Assembly (NCBI RefSeq): GCF_014897815.1
Contig: NZ_JABUZG010000062.1
Span: 1-40,109 of the forward strand
Length of the DNA stretch: 40,109 nt
Direction of reading: 5' to 3'
Origin: Psychrobacter sp. PG1
GTDB taxonomy: Bacteria > Pseudomonadota > Gammaproteobacteria > Pseudomonadales > Moraxellaceae
In this document: positions 17,785-30,446 of the stretch, piece by piece
Numbering within the stretch: position 1 is the first letter of the stretch
Layout: each line of letters starts with the position of its first letter
The notes under the pieces: model-generated
Seen by the model: the letters and a program-made list of their open reading frames with translations, nothing else
Told to the model about the DNA's origin: nothing
Database searches by the model: none
Translations under genes and position numbers: made by a program

Positions 17785-18630
17785 TCAAGTATCCAGTCTT
17801 TCTACCCAGCTTGCAACCTTTCCATTGTTGGCTAATTGCAACCAACGGTAACCGGGCGGGACGCTTTTATCATAGGAAAAATCATTCTCATAAGGCTTGA
17901 ACTGGTAGCAAGTAGAAGGCGTACTATAGACCGTGACTCCTTGACGATGGCGAACCTGCTCTTGGTGCGTATGACCACTGATAATGACTTTCAGATGGTC
18001 AAATCCTAACAGATGCTGCCAAAAGGCTTCACTATTCTCTGCCATATGCGTGTCAATCCAGTCAGAGTCTACGGGAATGACATGATGATGTAGAGCAATC
18101 AGCGCAGGCTTATCACAGGCATCGAGTCTCTCGCATAACCAGTCAATATCGGTAGGCGTTATCTCGCCCGCGACTTTGCCCGTGATGGATGAGTCTAATA
18201 ACAACAGCTGCCAACGATCAGTCTCAATGACATGCCGGCTTAGCAAGCGCGGGTCGGCAGGCTGAGCAATCAGTTCGCGCTCAAAGAACGGCAAGTCACT
18301 GCCTATCTCATCCGTCACATCATGATTGCCTGCGATGCAAGCAAAAGGAATATTGGTCGCTTGCAATACCTCAAAAATATGATCGTAAATAGCGGGTTTG
18401 ACTTCATTGACTAAGTCGCCAGTCACGATAATCAAATCGCAGCGAATGTCGCTACTCAATGCTTGCTGTAGTACTGTTTCAAAGCACTGCTGACAGACAG
18501 AGGCTTCGCTATTGTTAGTATCGCCATCAACACTAGAAGAAACGGGCGTTGATAAATGCAAATCTGTGATTTGTAGTATGTTTACCTGTTCATCTGGTGT
18601 GCTAATGTTATTAACAGGATAGCTTAGCAT
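17785..18630 (-). CDS. cpdA: 3',5'-cyclic AMP phosphodiesterase CpdA
   Basis: 281 aa, calcineurin-like metallophosphoesterase. All metal motifs are visible: D-x-H at Asp23/His25 ('ITDLHLS'), 'GDLV' (Asp72), 'GNHD' (101-104), 'HHH' in 'LIALHHHVIP', and 'SGHTHQEQV'. The order and spacing fit the class III cAMP phosphodiesterase CpdA, which lowers intracellular cAMP; other phosphoesterase substrates cannot be excluded. GAGGGA lies about 10 nt upstream of the ATG. It is on the same strand as dksA, but 493 bp away, so probably a separate unit. Confidence 0.85.
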   Translation of the reverse strand: MLSYPVNNISTPDEQVNILQITDLHLSTPVSSSVDGDTNNSEASVCQQCFETVLQQALSSDIRCDLIIVTGDLVNEVKPAIYDHIFEVLQATNIPFACIAGNHDVTDEIGSDLPFFERELIAQPADPRLLSRHVIETDRWQLLLLDSSITGKVAGEITPTDIDWLCERLDACDKPALIALHHHVIPVDSDWIDTHMAENSEAFWQHLLGFDHLKVIISGHTHQEQVRHRQGVTVYSTPSTCYQFKPYENDFSYDKSVPPGYRWLQLANNGKVASWVERLDT

Positions 18631-18880
18631 TGGGTCAGTCCCTCATCGAATCGAAACAAGTGATGCTGTTAAAACGAATGATAGATAAATAGATGTCATG
18701 CATCGAGTAGACTAATGAATTTTGGTCTGACCAATATGTTTTTTGGCTTGACGCCGCTAGTATGTCGATGGTATTAGGGCAAGTTTATAACATAAAGTCA
18801 ATGAAAGCTCTATCATATTGATGAAATAAAGTTGGATAAGAGGATAAAAAACCAGCGGCTTTATGTGAACCATAATGTGT

Positions 18881-19699
18881 CTAACGGCGCGCTGACCAAA
18901 TTTTTGCAGTGCTGAGCTTTGAGAAAATCAGCGCGATAAAAAATAAAATGGCTAATATTAATACGATAGCAAGTCCTGTCTGAATATCTAGCCAGATGCT
19001 GCCCCAAACGCCTAGTGTCACGCCAAGCTGTGCGATCAGTAGCGATATAACGACCATTTGTTTTGGCGATGATGACCACAAACGTGCCGTTAATGCTGGT
19101 AATACCAATAAACCGCTGATTAGTAAACTACCAACCGCTTGCAGGGCAATCGCACAAAATCCCGCCAATACGCCCATGAAGAACAGCCGCTGGCGTGTCG
19201 GATGAACACCTTGAATACGCGCCAGTGCTTCATGAGTGGCAAGCTTAATTTGTGCAGGCCATATATACATGAGTAGACCGAGCCCTACCAGCACGCTACC
19301 AGCAAGTAAGGGCAAGTCTGCCCAATCAAGCTCTAGCAAATTACCAAACAAAAACCCCAGTACGTTTGCTTGTTGGTCAGTCAACTGGGTCAAAGCCAAT
19401 AAACCTAAGCATAACAAAGACACCGCCACGACCGCCAAAACCGCATCGACAGGCAGGCGCTCATCATCGATTAATACCAGCCCTAGCACTACCATGACGC
19501 TGACCAAGGCAATGCCAATGCCCATAGGTAATTGCCACCATACTGCTAAAGCCACGCCAAGCAAGGTACCATGTGCTAAAGCATCAGCAAAAAAGGCCAT
19601 GCGTCGCCACAAGACTAAGCACCCTAAAGGCGCTGATAGTAGCGCTAAAATACTGCCAGCGATCCAAGCGGGGGCAATGATGGCTAACCAAGCAGTCAT
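18881..19699 (-). CDS. znuB: Zinc ABC transporter permease ZnuB
   Basis: 272 aa, ABC-3 family permease with about eight membrane segments ('SAPLGCLVLWRRMAFFADALAH', 'HEALARIQGVHPTRQRLFFM'). It forms the membrane channel of the high-affinity zinc importer with ZnuC and the binding protein ZnuA. It is last in the zur-znuC-znuB transcript, 106 nt after znuC. The start has only a weak GGAT upstream. Confidence 0.92.
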   Translation of the reverse strand: MTAWLAIIAPAWIAGSILALLSAPLGCLVLWRRMAFFADALAHGTLLGVALAVWWQLPMGIGIALVSVMVVLGLVLIDDERLPVDAVLAVVAVSLLCLGLLALTQLTDQQANVLGFLFGNLLELDWADLPLLAGSVLVGLGLLMYIWPAQIKLATHEALARIQGVHPTRQRLFFMGVLAGFCAIALQAVGSLLISGLLVLPALTARLWSSSPKQMVVISLLIAQLGVTLGVWGSIWLDIQTGLAIVLILAILFFIALIFSKLSTAKIWSARR

Positions 19700-19805
19700 A
19701 ATAAATATCCGTAAAAGTTTTTATAAAGCTCAACGCTCGATATGTGTTTGATGTATCAAGCTTCGATATATTTCATATTTGTGAATGTGCAACGCGCCTT
19801 AATGA

Positions 19806-20603
19806 TTATAATTCGCTTGGGGCGTGATGTTCACAGGCATGTGGTTGATGCACATAAGGCTGCTCATAATGATGCCCAAATAGCTTTTGAAACTCACTAC
19901 TAATGGCAAGCTCGCTTGGTTGTCCCTCACAGCAAATATGCTTATTAAGACAAATCACGCGTCGACTGCCTTTCATGACCCAATGCAGATCATGGGATAC
20001 CACCAACATGGCACAACGCAAAAACTCTGGCAGCTCATCAATAAACTGATAGAGCCAAACCTCAGTATCAGGGTCCAGTCCTTGCATCGGCTCATCTAAA
20101 ATCAATAAGTTGGGTTTGTCTAACAATGCGCGCGCGAGCAAGACCCGTTGTGTCTCACCACCCGACAGGTGCAGCATTTGTCGCGATAGTAAGTGCGTCA
20201 ATGACAAGTTATCAAAGATAAATTGACGCTGCTCAGACGTTAAGCGCCTTTTATCCGCTTGTGCCAATAAATCGTAGACTCGTAATGGCAATATCGGCGG
20301 TACAGCAAAGCGCTGCGGCACATAGCCAAGCTGTAACTTTTGATGAGAGTCAATGTGCCCTTTAGTTGGCTCAATCAATCCCAAAATAAGTTTAACCAAC
20401 GTTGACTTACCAGCGCCATTGGGTCCAATAAGACTGACTGTTTCATTAACCGCAATGTCAATATCAATATGTGAGAGTAAGCGTTGATGCCCAATGTCGT
20501 AGCTGACATCGCTTAGGCTCAGCAGTTTACTCGCAGTGTTAATGGTGTTGCCATCAACAGCGGAAAAGTTCGGTTGATTAGACGGTGAGGTAGACAGGCT
20601 CAT
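19806..20603 (-). CDS. znuC: Zinc ABC transporter ATP-binding protein ZnuC
   Basis: 265 aa. Walker A 'GPNGAGKST' (60-68), signature 'LSGGETQRVLLARALL' (~146-161), Walker B 'LLILDEP' (166-172), then the switch His in 'VVSHDLHWVM'. The first ~28 residues are a Ser/Asn-rich extension. The C-terminal tail is rich in histidine ('FGHHYEQPYVHQPHACEHH'), which may bind zinc. It lies 80 nt after zur and 106 nt before znuB on the same strand, so one operon is likely under Zur. Confidence 0.93.
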   Translation of the reverse strand: MSLSTSPSNQPNFSAVDGNTINTASKLLSLSDVSYDIGHQRLLSHIDIDIAVNETVSLIGPNGAGKSTLVKLILGLIEPTKGHIDSHQKLQLGYVPQRFAVPPILPLRVYDLLAQADKRRLTSEQRQFIFDNLSLTHLLSRQMLHLSGGETQRVLLARALLDKPNLLILDEPMQGLDPDTEVWLYQFIDELPEFLRCAMLVVSHDLHWVMKGSRRVICLNKHICCEGQPSELAISSEFQKLFGHHYEQPYVHQPHACEHHAPSEL

Positions 20604-20683
20604 AGTATGACAACCAATAAGTGAATGAGTAATACAAATAAAAAATGGATGACAATGACTTACGCTTCAGTGGTTAGGGCGTG

Positions 20684-21277
20684 CTACTGGCACGCTTGGC
20701 AACGACCACTCAGCTCAATCACACTGCGTTCCACAATAAAGCCAACGTCTTGCTCAGCAAAACTCATCATTTCCTGTACGGGCACACTGCTACATTCTTG
20801 TACACGCTGACATTGACCACAGATTAAAAATGCTGCGGTATGCTGGGCGCGTGGGTGACAGCAGGGCACATAAGCATTGATAGAGGTCAATTGATGTATC
20901 AAGCCTTCACTCAATAAAAACTCCAGACTGCGATAGACAGTGGGTGGCGCGACATTTTTTGGCGCTTGTTTTTTAGAGCTAATTTCTTTAGATGCCGCTT
21001 TCGTTGGGCGCTGTTGCGAGCTAAGCGCTTCGCTGCTGTCCTCATTGTTATTGGGCTCTGATAAGCGCATTTGCTGCAATTGCGTGATCAAATCATATGC
21101 ACCGATGGGTTTATTGGCTGCCAATACCAATTGATATATTTGCTGGCGCAATGGGGTAAAGCGTGCACCGTTCAGGCGACATTGTTCTTTTGCTGCCATT
21201 AGGCGCTCGGTCACGTCATGCGGCGTAAAGTCCTGCACATCATGTAAATGTTCGCAGACTGATAAACTGGTGGACAT
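20684..21277 (-). CDS. zur: Zinc uptake regulator Zur (Fur family)
   Basis: 197 aa. ATG 21277 is chosen over the upstream frame extension because AGGAG lies 8 nt before it. The winged helix covers ~20-130 ('RFTPLRQQIYQLV', 'PPTVYRSLEFLLSEGLIHQL'). The dimerisation domain has CxxC at 153/156 and 193/196 for structural zinc and histidines in 'CCHPRAQH' for sensing. A Ser/Lys/Asn-rich insert (~72-108) splits the DNA-binding domain before its last helices and is absent from E. coli Zur. It should repress its own operon and znuA by the palindrome at 21328-21344. Confidence 0.92.
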   Translation of the reverse strand: MSTSLSVCEHLHDVQDFTPHDVTERLMAAKEQCRLNGARFTPLRQQIYQLVLAANKPIGAYDLITQLQQMRLSEPNNNEDSSEALSSQQRPTKAASKEISSKKQAPKNVAPPTVYRSLEFLLSEGLIHQLTSINAYVPCCHPRAQHTAAFLICGQCQRVQECSSVPVQEMMSFAEQDVGFIVERSVIELSGRCQACQ

Positions 21278-21327
21278 GGTGCAAGCTCCTACAAAATAAA
21301 ATGGCACTGTTATTATAGTAATTTATA

Positions 21328-21344
21328 ATGTTATAGTATAACAT
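21328..21344. promoter_or_regulatory. Zur operator: perfect 17-bp palindrome
   Basis: ATGTTATA-G-TATAACAT lies between the divergent zur-znuCB and znuA genes, 51 bp from the zur start and 130 bp from the znuA start. It matches the known Zur box core (GTTATA...TATAAC) of gammaproteobacteria. Zinc-loaded Zur bound here would shut off both transcripts. Confidence 0.88.
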
Positions 21345-21473
21345 ACTAAAAATAAGAGCAGATAAGTGATCTTGGCTTATTTATTGATACCTTAATGATC
21401 ACTCAGATACAACGGCAATAACGTCTAAATGTTTCCACTTATATTTTATCTTTCATACATTAAAGAATCTATT

Positions 21474-22364
21474 ATGAACCCAGTTTTCAAATATTTTTTA
21501 AGCTCAACCATTATACTACAGCGATGGCTCATTACGGGCATAGTTGCATTAGGCATCTTTACTGTGAGTGCACAAGCGGCAACAGTCAGCGTGAGTAATT
21601 ATCCACTGTTTTTATTGAGTCAAGCAGTGACTGAAGGTTCACCGCCCGCCAAGCAGTTATTGCAGGCCGGGGAGGTAGGTCATCATGGCAGTATCAGCCC
21701 AGGCGATATTAAAGCCATTCAGGACAGTAAATTTGTCGTGTGGTTTGGTGAGCCATTAGAAAATAACTTGGCGGCAAGCCTTAATACCGCCCCCAATGCG
21801 ATTGCCTTATTTGAATTTGATGCCTTTAATCGTCATCCGCTACGTGACGTCCAAGGCAAGCCTATTGCTGGCACCTTGGATCCACATATATGGTTAGATC
21901 CTGAAAATGCCAAAGCCATGACTCGTGCCCTTGCCGTGATTCATAGCCATGCTAATCCGCAATATAAAGCACTTTATCACGCCAATGCACAAAAATTTGC
22001 TCAGCGAATGGATAGGGGAGTGGCATCTTTCGTAAAACAAGCTAAAGGCAAGCAGCAAACCCAGCCTTATTGGGCCTATCATGATGCTTATCAATACATC
22101 GAATCCAGCACAAACCTAAAGCTTGTTGGGAGTTTAAGCACTGATCACCATCTAGCACCACGGGCAAGCCAAATACGCTGGCTAAATGAGAGGCGTCCAG
22201 CCAAGCAAATGTGTCTGGTTAGCCCAAGTCAACCAGCCAAAGGTCTACTCGCTAAGTTACAGCCTGTAAAAACCACTGTGCAACCTGAAGATATGAGCAA
22301 TAGTAAAGACTTTGTGAGTGGTTGGCAGACGATGGCACAGCAAATCTATCAATGTATATCGTAG
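21474..22364 (+). CDS. znuA: Zinc-binding periplasmic protein ZnuA
   Basis: 296 aa from ATG 21474, which gives a proper signal peptide (hydrophobic ~19-31, cut after AQA at about 35); an in-frame ATG at 21429 would put 15 extra residues before it. A cluster A-I metal-binding protein: 'GEVGHHGSISPGDIKAI' (His70/71), 'DPHIWLDPENAKAM' (His138) and 'AYHDAYQYIE' (His203) supply zinc ligands. The His/Asp-rich loop found in many ZnuA proteins is missing; 'AFNRHPLRDVQGKP' takes its place. It captures zinc in the periplasm and hands it to ZnuBC. Divergent from zur with the shared operator. Confidence 0.92.
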   Translation: MNPVFKYFLSSTIILQRWLITGIVALGIFTVSAQAATVSVSNYPLFLLSQAVTEGSPPAKQLLQAGEVGHHGSISPGDIKAIQDSKFVVWFGEPLENNLAASLNTAPNAIALFEFDAFNRHPLRDVQGKPIAGTLDPHIWLDPENAKAMTRALAVIHSHANPQYKALYHANAQKFAQRMDRGVASFVKQAKGKQQTQPYWAYHDAYQYIESSTNLKLVGSLSTDHHLAPRASQIRWLNERRPAKQMCLVSPSQPAKGLLAKLQPVKTTVQPEDMSNSKDFVSGWQTMAQQIYQCIS

Positions 22365-22655
22365 GATAACTGATTAACCATAGTGGCTTGCAACGCTTGA
22401 GAAGCCATTATGTAGTCATACTTTGGGTGTTATCCATTGGTCAGTAACTATGATGTTTATGAGTGATTCAGCTAGGTCACTGATAAAAGGTATATTTTTC
22501 TTGCTTAAAGGTGGTATGCCCCTTATAATAAGTGGCGTTTTATTTTGGTTAAAAGGTAACACCTGTAGAGTGAGCCGTTCACGGATAAAAGTGTCGCGAC
22601 GATGTTATATTGCCACCTTATCCCAATGCTGTAAGGCTATAGGATTGCATTACCG
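22365..22655. other. 291-bp gap between znuA and atpI
   Basis: A 78-codon frame (TTG 22423 to TGA 22659) overlaps the atpI start by 4 nt as ATGA. It has no ribosome binding site or recognisable domain, and a basic Cys-rich end. It is probably not a gene, although the overlap would suit translational coupling. No terminator for znuA is clear. Confidence 0.3.
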
Positions 22656-23054
22656 ATGACCAAGCCTGCCAAACGCACACAAAAAGATAAAATTGGCATC
22701 TATATCAAACGCCAAGCGTGGATATTATTTATCCTTATTATTATTGCTTGGGCTTTAGATACCAGTTGGCTACATAGTGAACTTACTGTCGCAAAAAGCG
22801 CCGCTATTGGTGCGCTACTCAGTTTTGCTACCCAAGCTGTATTTGCTTTTTTTATCTTTTGGTACACTGGATATCGCGCGCGCCAACATATTGTTAGCCA
22901 GCTATATCGAGGTCAAATGGCCAAATGGCTATTGACTGTGTTTGGTTTCGCACTAATTTTTATTACCGTACAACCCCTATCTGCGCCTGCGCTGTTTATC
23001 GGTTTTATGGTAATGCAAATTAGTCACAGTTGGATGTTGTGGCATATACGCTAG
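22656..23054 (+). CDS. atpI: ATP synthase subunit I
   Basis: 132 aa, four membrane segments (about 24-40, 47-70, 88-106, 110-128) after a basic start. Position upstream of atpB and the AtpI-like pattern ('AAIGALLSFATQAVFAFFIFWYTGYRARQ') identify it. AtpI helps assemble the c-ring and is not part of the final enzyme. Unusually, 684 nt separate it from atpB, with a promoter and a terminator-like hairpin in between, so it may not share the main atp transcript. Confidence 0.85.
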   Translation: MTKPAKRTQKDKIGIYIKRQAWILFILIIIAWALDTSWLHSELTVAKSAAIGALLSFATQAVFAFFIFWYTGYRARQHIVSQLYRGQMAKWLLTVFGFALIFITVQPLSAPALFIGFMVMQISHSWMLWHIR

Positions 23055-23378
23055 CATTAATAGACGATGACTATATCAATAGTTGAGTGCTTAATAGTGC
23101 TAGGCAAGTCACCCTGCCGTCCAGCTTCTCTATGACTGATTTCATAAGAAAGTCAAAACATACAAAACTGTCTAAAGACAGCGCCAATGATCATAAAGAC
23201 TGTGATATGAGCGTTTAAATGAGTATAGCGTGTGATAATGGAGTCGATAGCCAATTATTAGCTATCAGTATTGCCTCTAATTAAATTCTTACAATTTAAT
23301 TAATCATGCAAAGCTATGTTAGTAAACGTTAATAGTAGCTAACTTATTCATACAGTGCATAAAAAATTCATAATTGAC

Positions 23379-23407
23379 TTTACACGAATACAACGCTGCA
23401 TTAATAT
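23379..23407 (+). promoter_or_regulatory. Sigma-70-type promoter in the atpI-atpB gap
   Basis: TTTACA (23379-23384), 17 bp, TAATAT (23402-23407). The start would be near 23414. It lies 330 bp before atpB and 100 bp before a hairpin with a T tract. It may drive the atp operon with an attenuator, or a short RNA. Confidence 0.5.
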
Positions 23408-23413
23408 AGGCAG

Positions 23414-23541
23414 CTAAATATTTGGCTTATGAACGCTGTATTAAGCGTCGATCGTGGAAACGCGGCAGTAAGTAAACACAGATATAATAATTTCGCGTAC
23501 ATATACAAGGGCTATTACTGAATCATCATAAGCCCTTTTTT
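23414..23541 (+). ncRNA. Candidate small RNA or atp leader ending in a terminator
   Basis: Between the promoter at 23379-23407 and the hairpin AAGGGCT (23507-23513) / AGCCCTT (23531-23537) plus a T run (to 23540) lie about 125 nt with no reading frame. Internal pairing is possible (ACGCT/AGCGT near 23431-23447). It fits a free-standing small RNA or an attenuated leader of atpB. It resembles no RNA family I know. Confidence 0.35.
23507..23541 (+). terminator. Terminator-like hairpin upstream of atpB
   Basis: A 7-bp stem AAGGGCT/AGCCCTT with a 17-nt loop, followed by a run of T. It could end atpI transcripts or a short RNA. The remaining ~200 bp to atpB hold no gene and must contain or pass on transcription of the operon. 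Confidence 0.6.
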
Positions 23542-23726
23542 GATAGCTAAAATTTATCTTAAGTTATCAAATTGCGCACTAGTAATAGAACTATGGGTTG
23601 GATGTTATTGATTACATGAGCGCTTTAGCATGGTTCATCGGCTTGCTAGCAGGTCAAATAGGATCGTTAAAACCTCATCAGATGACAACCATATTTTTGG
23701 TAGTTGATTAAATCGTTGATTAATAA

Positions 23727-24605
<879 letters not shown>

Positions 24606-24620
24606 TTAGACATTCAATAG

Positions 24621-24887
<267 letters not shown>

Positions 24888-24937
24888 TCAGAAAGCTCAG
24901 TTGTAAATGTTTGGTAGTCAAAGTTTGTATCTTAACC

Positions 24938-24956
24938 ATAGCCAAAGTTTGGCTAT
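24938..24956 (+). repeat. Perfect 19-bp palindrome between atpE and atpF
   Basis: ATAGCCAAAGTTTGGCTAT. As RNA it can fold into a 7-bp stem with a 5-nt loop. There is no T tract, so it is not a typical terminator. It may stabilise the 3' end of the atpE message, which would suit the high copy number of subunit c (inference). Confidence 0.6.
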
Positions 24957-25004
24957 CAAATATGATCAATGAAACTGATTTTTCATTAACAAAGAGGTGA
25001 TCAC

Positions 25005-25475
25005 GTGAATATCAATTCTACCCTCATCGGTCAAGCCATTGCTTTTGCAATCTTTGTGATGTTCTGCATGAAATTCGTGTGGCCACCACTTATTGGTGCC
25101 ATCAATGAGCGTCAGCGTAAAATTGCTGAAGGCCTGAATGCCGCAGAAAAAGCAAAAGCAGATCTGGCAACCGCTGAGCAAGACGTCCAGCAGGAGCTTG
25201 ATCTTGCAAAGACCAAAGCTGCTGCTTTAATCGAGCAAGCGAACAAGAGCGCCAACCAGCTTGTCGAAGATGCAAAAATGCAGGCCCAAGTGGAAGGCGA
25301 GCGCATTCGTCAACAAGCGCAAGCGTCTATCGACCAAGAAATCAATCAAGCGCGTGAATCATTGCGTGCCCAAGTTGCTGAACTGGCTGTCCTTGGTGCA
25401 GAAAAGATTTTGCAAGACAAAGTCGATGTACAAAAACATGCCAGTATGTTAGACCAACTGGCGGCAAAGCTGTAA
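25005..25475 (+). CDS. atpF: ATP synthase Fo subunit b
   Basis: 156 aa. One N-terminal membrane helix (~5-25), then a long charged, Ala/Gln-rich coiled coil (30-140) that forms the peripheral stalk to subunit delta. The GTG start at 25005 is supported by AGAGGTGA about 6 nt upstream and the standard first residues [18 protein letters not shown]. atpH follows after 13 nt. Confidence 0.96.
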   Translation: MNINSTLIGQAIAFAIFVMFCMKFVWPPLIGAINERQRKIAEGLNAAEKAKADLATAEQDVQQELDLAKTKAAALIEQANKSANQLVEDAKMQAQVEGERIRQQAQASIDQEINQARESLRAQVAELAVLGAEKILQDKVDVQKHASMLDQLAAKL

Positions 25476-25488
25476 CTGTGAGGATATA

Positions 25489-26112
25489 ATGGCTGACTTA
25501 TCAACCTTAGCACGACCCTACGCTAAAGCCGCGTTTGACTATGCCAACGAAAACGGGGCCGTAAACGAGTGGGAAAATTTCTTGTTTGTCGCCAGTGCAA
25601 TTGTCAATGACAAAGCGTTCCGTACATGGCTAGAAAATCCAGCCGTTACGGCTGAGCATAAGTCAGCTGCTTTGGTTGATCTTTATGACTCACAAGTGGC
25701 TGGTGATAGCGACTCTGCTTTTAAACAGCTACTAGGCGAGAGCAAAGGCTCTCGTTATGGTAATAGTATTAGCTATCCTAAAGTGTCACCAGCGCTCAAT
25801 AATTTTATTAAGCAGTTGGCGCAGCAAGAGCGTCTGGCGCTGCTTCCTGAAGTTTATGAGCATTATCGCCGCCACAAGGCAATAAGCTTAAAGCAGCTTG
25901 ATGCTTACGTGACCTCTGCCTATCCATTGACTGACGCTCAGCGTGAAATGCTTCAAACGCGCCTTGCTGCATCGTTAAATGCTAGTGTGGTGATTCATGA
26001 GTCGGTCGATCCAAGTCTATTGGCAGGCGCTACCATCAAAGTCGGTGACAAAATCATTGATGATTCGATGCGCGGCAAGTTACAACAGTTAAAAACACAG
26101 CTAACTGCCTAA
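25489..26112 (+). CDS. atpH: ATP synthase F1 subunit delta
   Basis: 207 aa, about 30 longer than the E. coli protein. The N-terminal helical bundle starts '[13 protein letters not shown]'; the C-terminal part ends '[22 protein letters not shown]', the family hallmark. The extra length is around residues 66-100, rich in Ser, Gly and Asp ('[23 protein letters not shown]'). Delta joins the b stalk to the top of the alpha/beta hexamer. GAGGAT precedes the ATG. Confidence 0.95.
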   Translation: MADLSTLARPYAKAAFDYANENGAVNEWENFLFVASAIVNDKAFRTWLENPAVTAEHKSAALVDLYDSQVAGDSDSAFKQLLGESKGSRYGNSISYPKVSPALNNFIKQLAQQERLALLPEVYEHYRRHKAISLKQLDAYVTSAYPLTDAQREMLQTRLAASLNASVVIHESVDPSLLAGATIKVGDKIIDDSMRGKLQQLKTQLTA

Positions 26113-26205
26113 TGCCATTTACCAGCGCAGTCATCTATAATCTGCGTGAAAGTAAGAGCATTTAAGTCAGTGGGCGGGTTATCATAAATTAAAGGAAACA
26201 AGGCA

Positions 26206-27750
26206 ATGCAACAATTGAATCCAGCGGAAATCAGTAACCTGATTAAGCAGCGTATTCAAGACCTTGATGCGGGTGCAACTGCAAAGAATGAAGGCACGAT
26301 TGTCAAAGTATCTGACGGTATCGTGCAGATTCATGGTCTTGAAGATGCCATGTACGGCGAAATGATTGAGTTTGAAGGCGAAATCTATGGAATGGCGCTT
26401 AACTTAGAGCGTGATTCTGTCGGCGCGGTAGTACTTGGTGATTACCTAAAGCTGCAAGAAGGTCAAAAAGCCTATTGTACTGGTCGTATTCTTGAAGTAC
26501 CAGTAGGTCCTGAGCTGCTAGGCCGTGTTGTTGACGCCTTGGGAAATCCTATTGATGGCAAAGGTCCTATCGATGCCAAAATGACTGATAAAGTCGAAAA
26601 AATCGCCCCAGGCGTTATTGATCGTCAGTCAGTAGATCAACCAGTAATGACGGGTTATAAAGCCGTTGATACTATGATTCCAATTGGTCGTGGTCAGCGT
26701 GAGCTTATCATTGGTGATCGTCAGACGGGTAAAACCGCGATGGCTATCGATGCGATCATCGCGCAGAAATCATCTGGTATCAAGTGTGTATACGTCGCAA
26801 TCGGTCAGAAACGTTCTACCATTGCAAACGTCGTACGCAAGCTTGAGCAAACTGGTGCATTAGCATATACCACGGTTGTGGTTGCATCAGCATCAGAGCC
26901 TGCCGCACTACAGTATATCGCACCGTATTCAGGTTGTACGATGGGCGAATACTTCCGTGACCGCGGTGAAGATGCACTGATTGTATTTGATGACTTATCA
27001 AAACAAGCCGTTGCTTATCGTCAAATTTCACTATTGCTACGTCGTCCGCCAGGTCGTGAAGCGTATCCTGGTGATGTATTCTATTTACATTCACGTTTAC
27101 TTGAGCGTGCATCACGCGTAAACGCGGCGTACGTAGAAAAGTTCACTAATGGTGAAGTAGTTGGTAAAACCGGTTCTTTAACCGCACTGCCAATTATTGA
27201 AACCCAAGCTGGTGACGTATCTGCATTCGTACCGACTAACGTGATTTCAATCACCGATGGTCAGATTTTCTTAGAATCAAGCCTATTCAACTCAGGTATC
27301 CGTCCAGCAGTTAACGCTGGTATCTCGGTATCTCGTGTGGGCGGGGCAGCTCAGACTAAGATCATCAAGAAGCTATCTGGTGGTATCCGTACTGCACTGG
27401 CTCAGTATCGTGAACTGGCCGCCTTTGCTCAGTTTGCCTCAGATCTTGATGACGCGACTCGCGAACAGCTTGATCATGGTGAGCGTGTGACTGAATTGAT
27501 GAAGCAGAAGCAGTATCAGCCGATGTCAATCTCTGAGCAAGCTGCAGTTATCTATGCATCGAATGAAGGCTTTTTAGCGGACGTTCCTGTTGAAAAAATC
27601 GGTTCTTTTGAAGAAGCTTACTTACGCTATATGCATGATGAGCAGAGTGAATTGATGCGTGAAATTGATGATACTGCGAATTATAATGATGATATCGCAG
27701 GTCGTTTGAAGTCATCTTTAGAGACCTTTAAACAAAATCACAGTTATTAA
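26206..27750 (+). CDS. atpA: ATP synthase F1 subunit alpha
   Basis: 514 aa, usual length. P-loop 'GDRQTGKT' at 170-177; the catalytic arginine finger lies in '[12 protein letters not shown]'. Alpha binds nucleotide at non-catalytic sites and completes the catalytic sites of beta. AAAGGAAA precedes the ATG. Unusually, 226 nt with two hairpins separate it from atpG. Confidence 0.98.
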   Translation: MQQLNPAEISNLIKQRIQDLDAGATAKNEGTIVKVSDGIVQIHGLEDAMYGEMIEFEGEIYGMALNLERDSVGAVVLGDYLKLQEGQKAYCTGRILEVPVGPELLGRVVDALGNPIDGKGPIDAKMTDKVEKIAPGVIDRQSVDQPVMTGYKAVDTMIPIGRGQRELIIGDRQTGKTAMAIDAIIAQKSSGIKCVYVAIGQKRSTIANVVRKLEQTGALAYTTVVVASASEPAALQYIAPYSGCTMGEYFRDRGEDALIVFDDLSKQAVAYRQISLLLRRPPGREAYPGDVFYLHSRLLERASRVNAAYVEKFTNGEVVGKTGSLTALPIIETQAGDVSAFVPTNVISITDGQIFLESSLFNSGIRPAVNAGISVSRVGGAAQTKIIKKLSGGIRTALAQYRELAAFAQFASDLDDATREQLDHGERVTELMKQKQYQPMSISEQAAVIYASNEGFLADVPVEKIGSFEEAYLRYMHDEQSELMREIDDTANYNDDIAGRLKSSLETFKQNHSY

Positions 27751-27800
27751 TTTAACGGGTTAAGCCGAATTGGTTATGGCTGTCTTTGATGGCTAATAAA

Positions 27801-27844
27801 GTGGCGCATTGTCTTGTATTTTTTTATTAAGACAGTAGCGCCAC
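27801..27844 (+). repeat. Long hairpin in the atpA-atpG gap
   Basis: GTGGCGC (27801-27807) pairs with GCGCCAC (27838-27844), and TGTCTT (27810-27815) with AAGACA (27829-27834), around a T-rich 13-nt loop. The T run is in the loop, not after the stem, so this is not a normal terminator. Confidence 0.8.
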
Positions 27845-27886
27845 TGTTCTAACCATTGACGGTATTAGATCGCGTCATGCACAAAA

Positions 27887-27921
27887 TATATAACATTAAT
27901 TTGTTAGATTGATGTTATATA
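27887..27921 (+). repeat. Second inverted repeat in the atpA-atpG gap
   Basis: TATATAACAT (27887-27896) and ATGTTATATA (27912-27921) are perfect 10-bp arms; pairing extends inward through AAT/ATT with a wobble. GTCATGC upstream and GCATGCG downstream (27934-27941) can pair as an outer stem. Confidence 0.8.
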
Positions 27922-27976
27922 CTAAATAATTGTCGCATGCGCCAATGCTTTTTAACCCTCTTATATTGGAATCATT

Positions 27977-30342
<2,366 letters not shown>

Positions 30343-30446
30343 GTTGTGTTAGCATTTGCTAAAGGGCAGATAGGCCATAAAAAGTCTATTTGCCAGTTAG
30401 TAACGCCTCGCAGTTTTGATTGTGTTTTGATCGTAAGGAGTTAAGT

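Noticed and set aside
19236..19751. 171-codon frame on the + strand
   Set aside because: Antisense to znuB; Ser/Thr/Lys/Ala-rich low-complexity translation typical of a shadow frame.
22423..22659. 78-codon frame ending in a 4-nt ATGA overlap with atpI
   Set aside because: TTG start without a ribosome binding site, no domain, odd basic Cys-rich end; the overlap alone is weak support.
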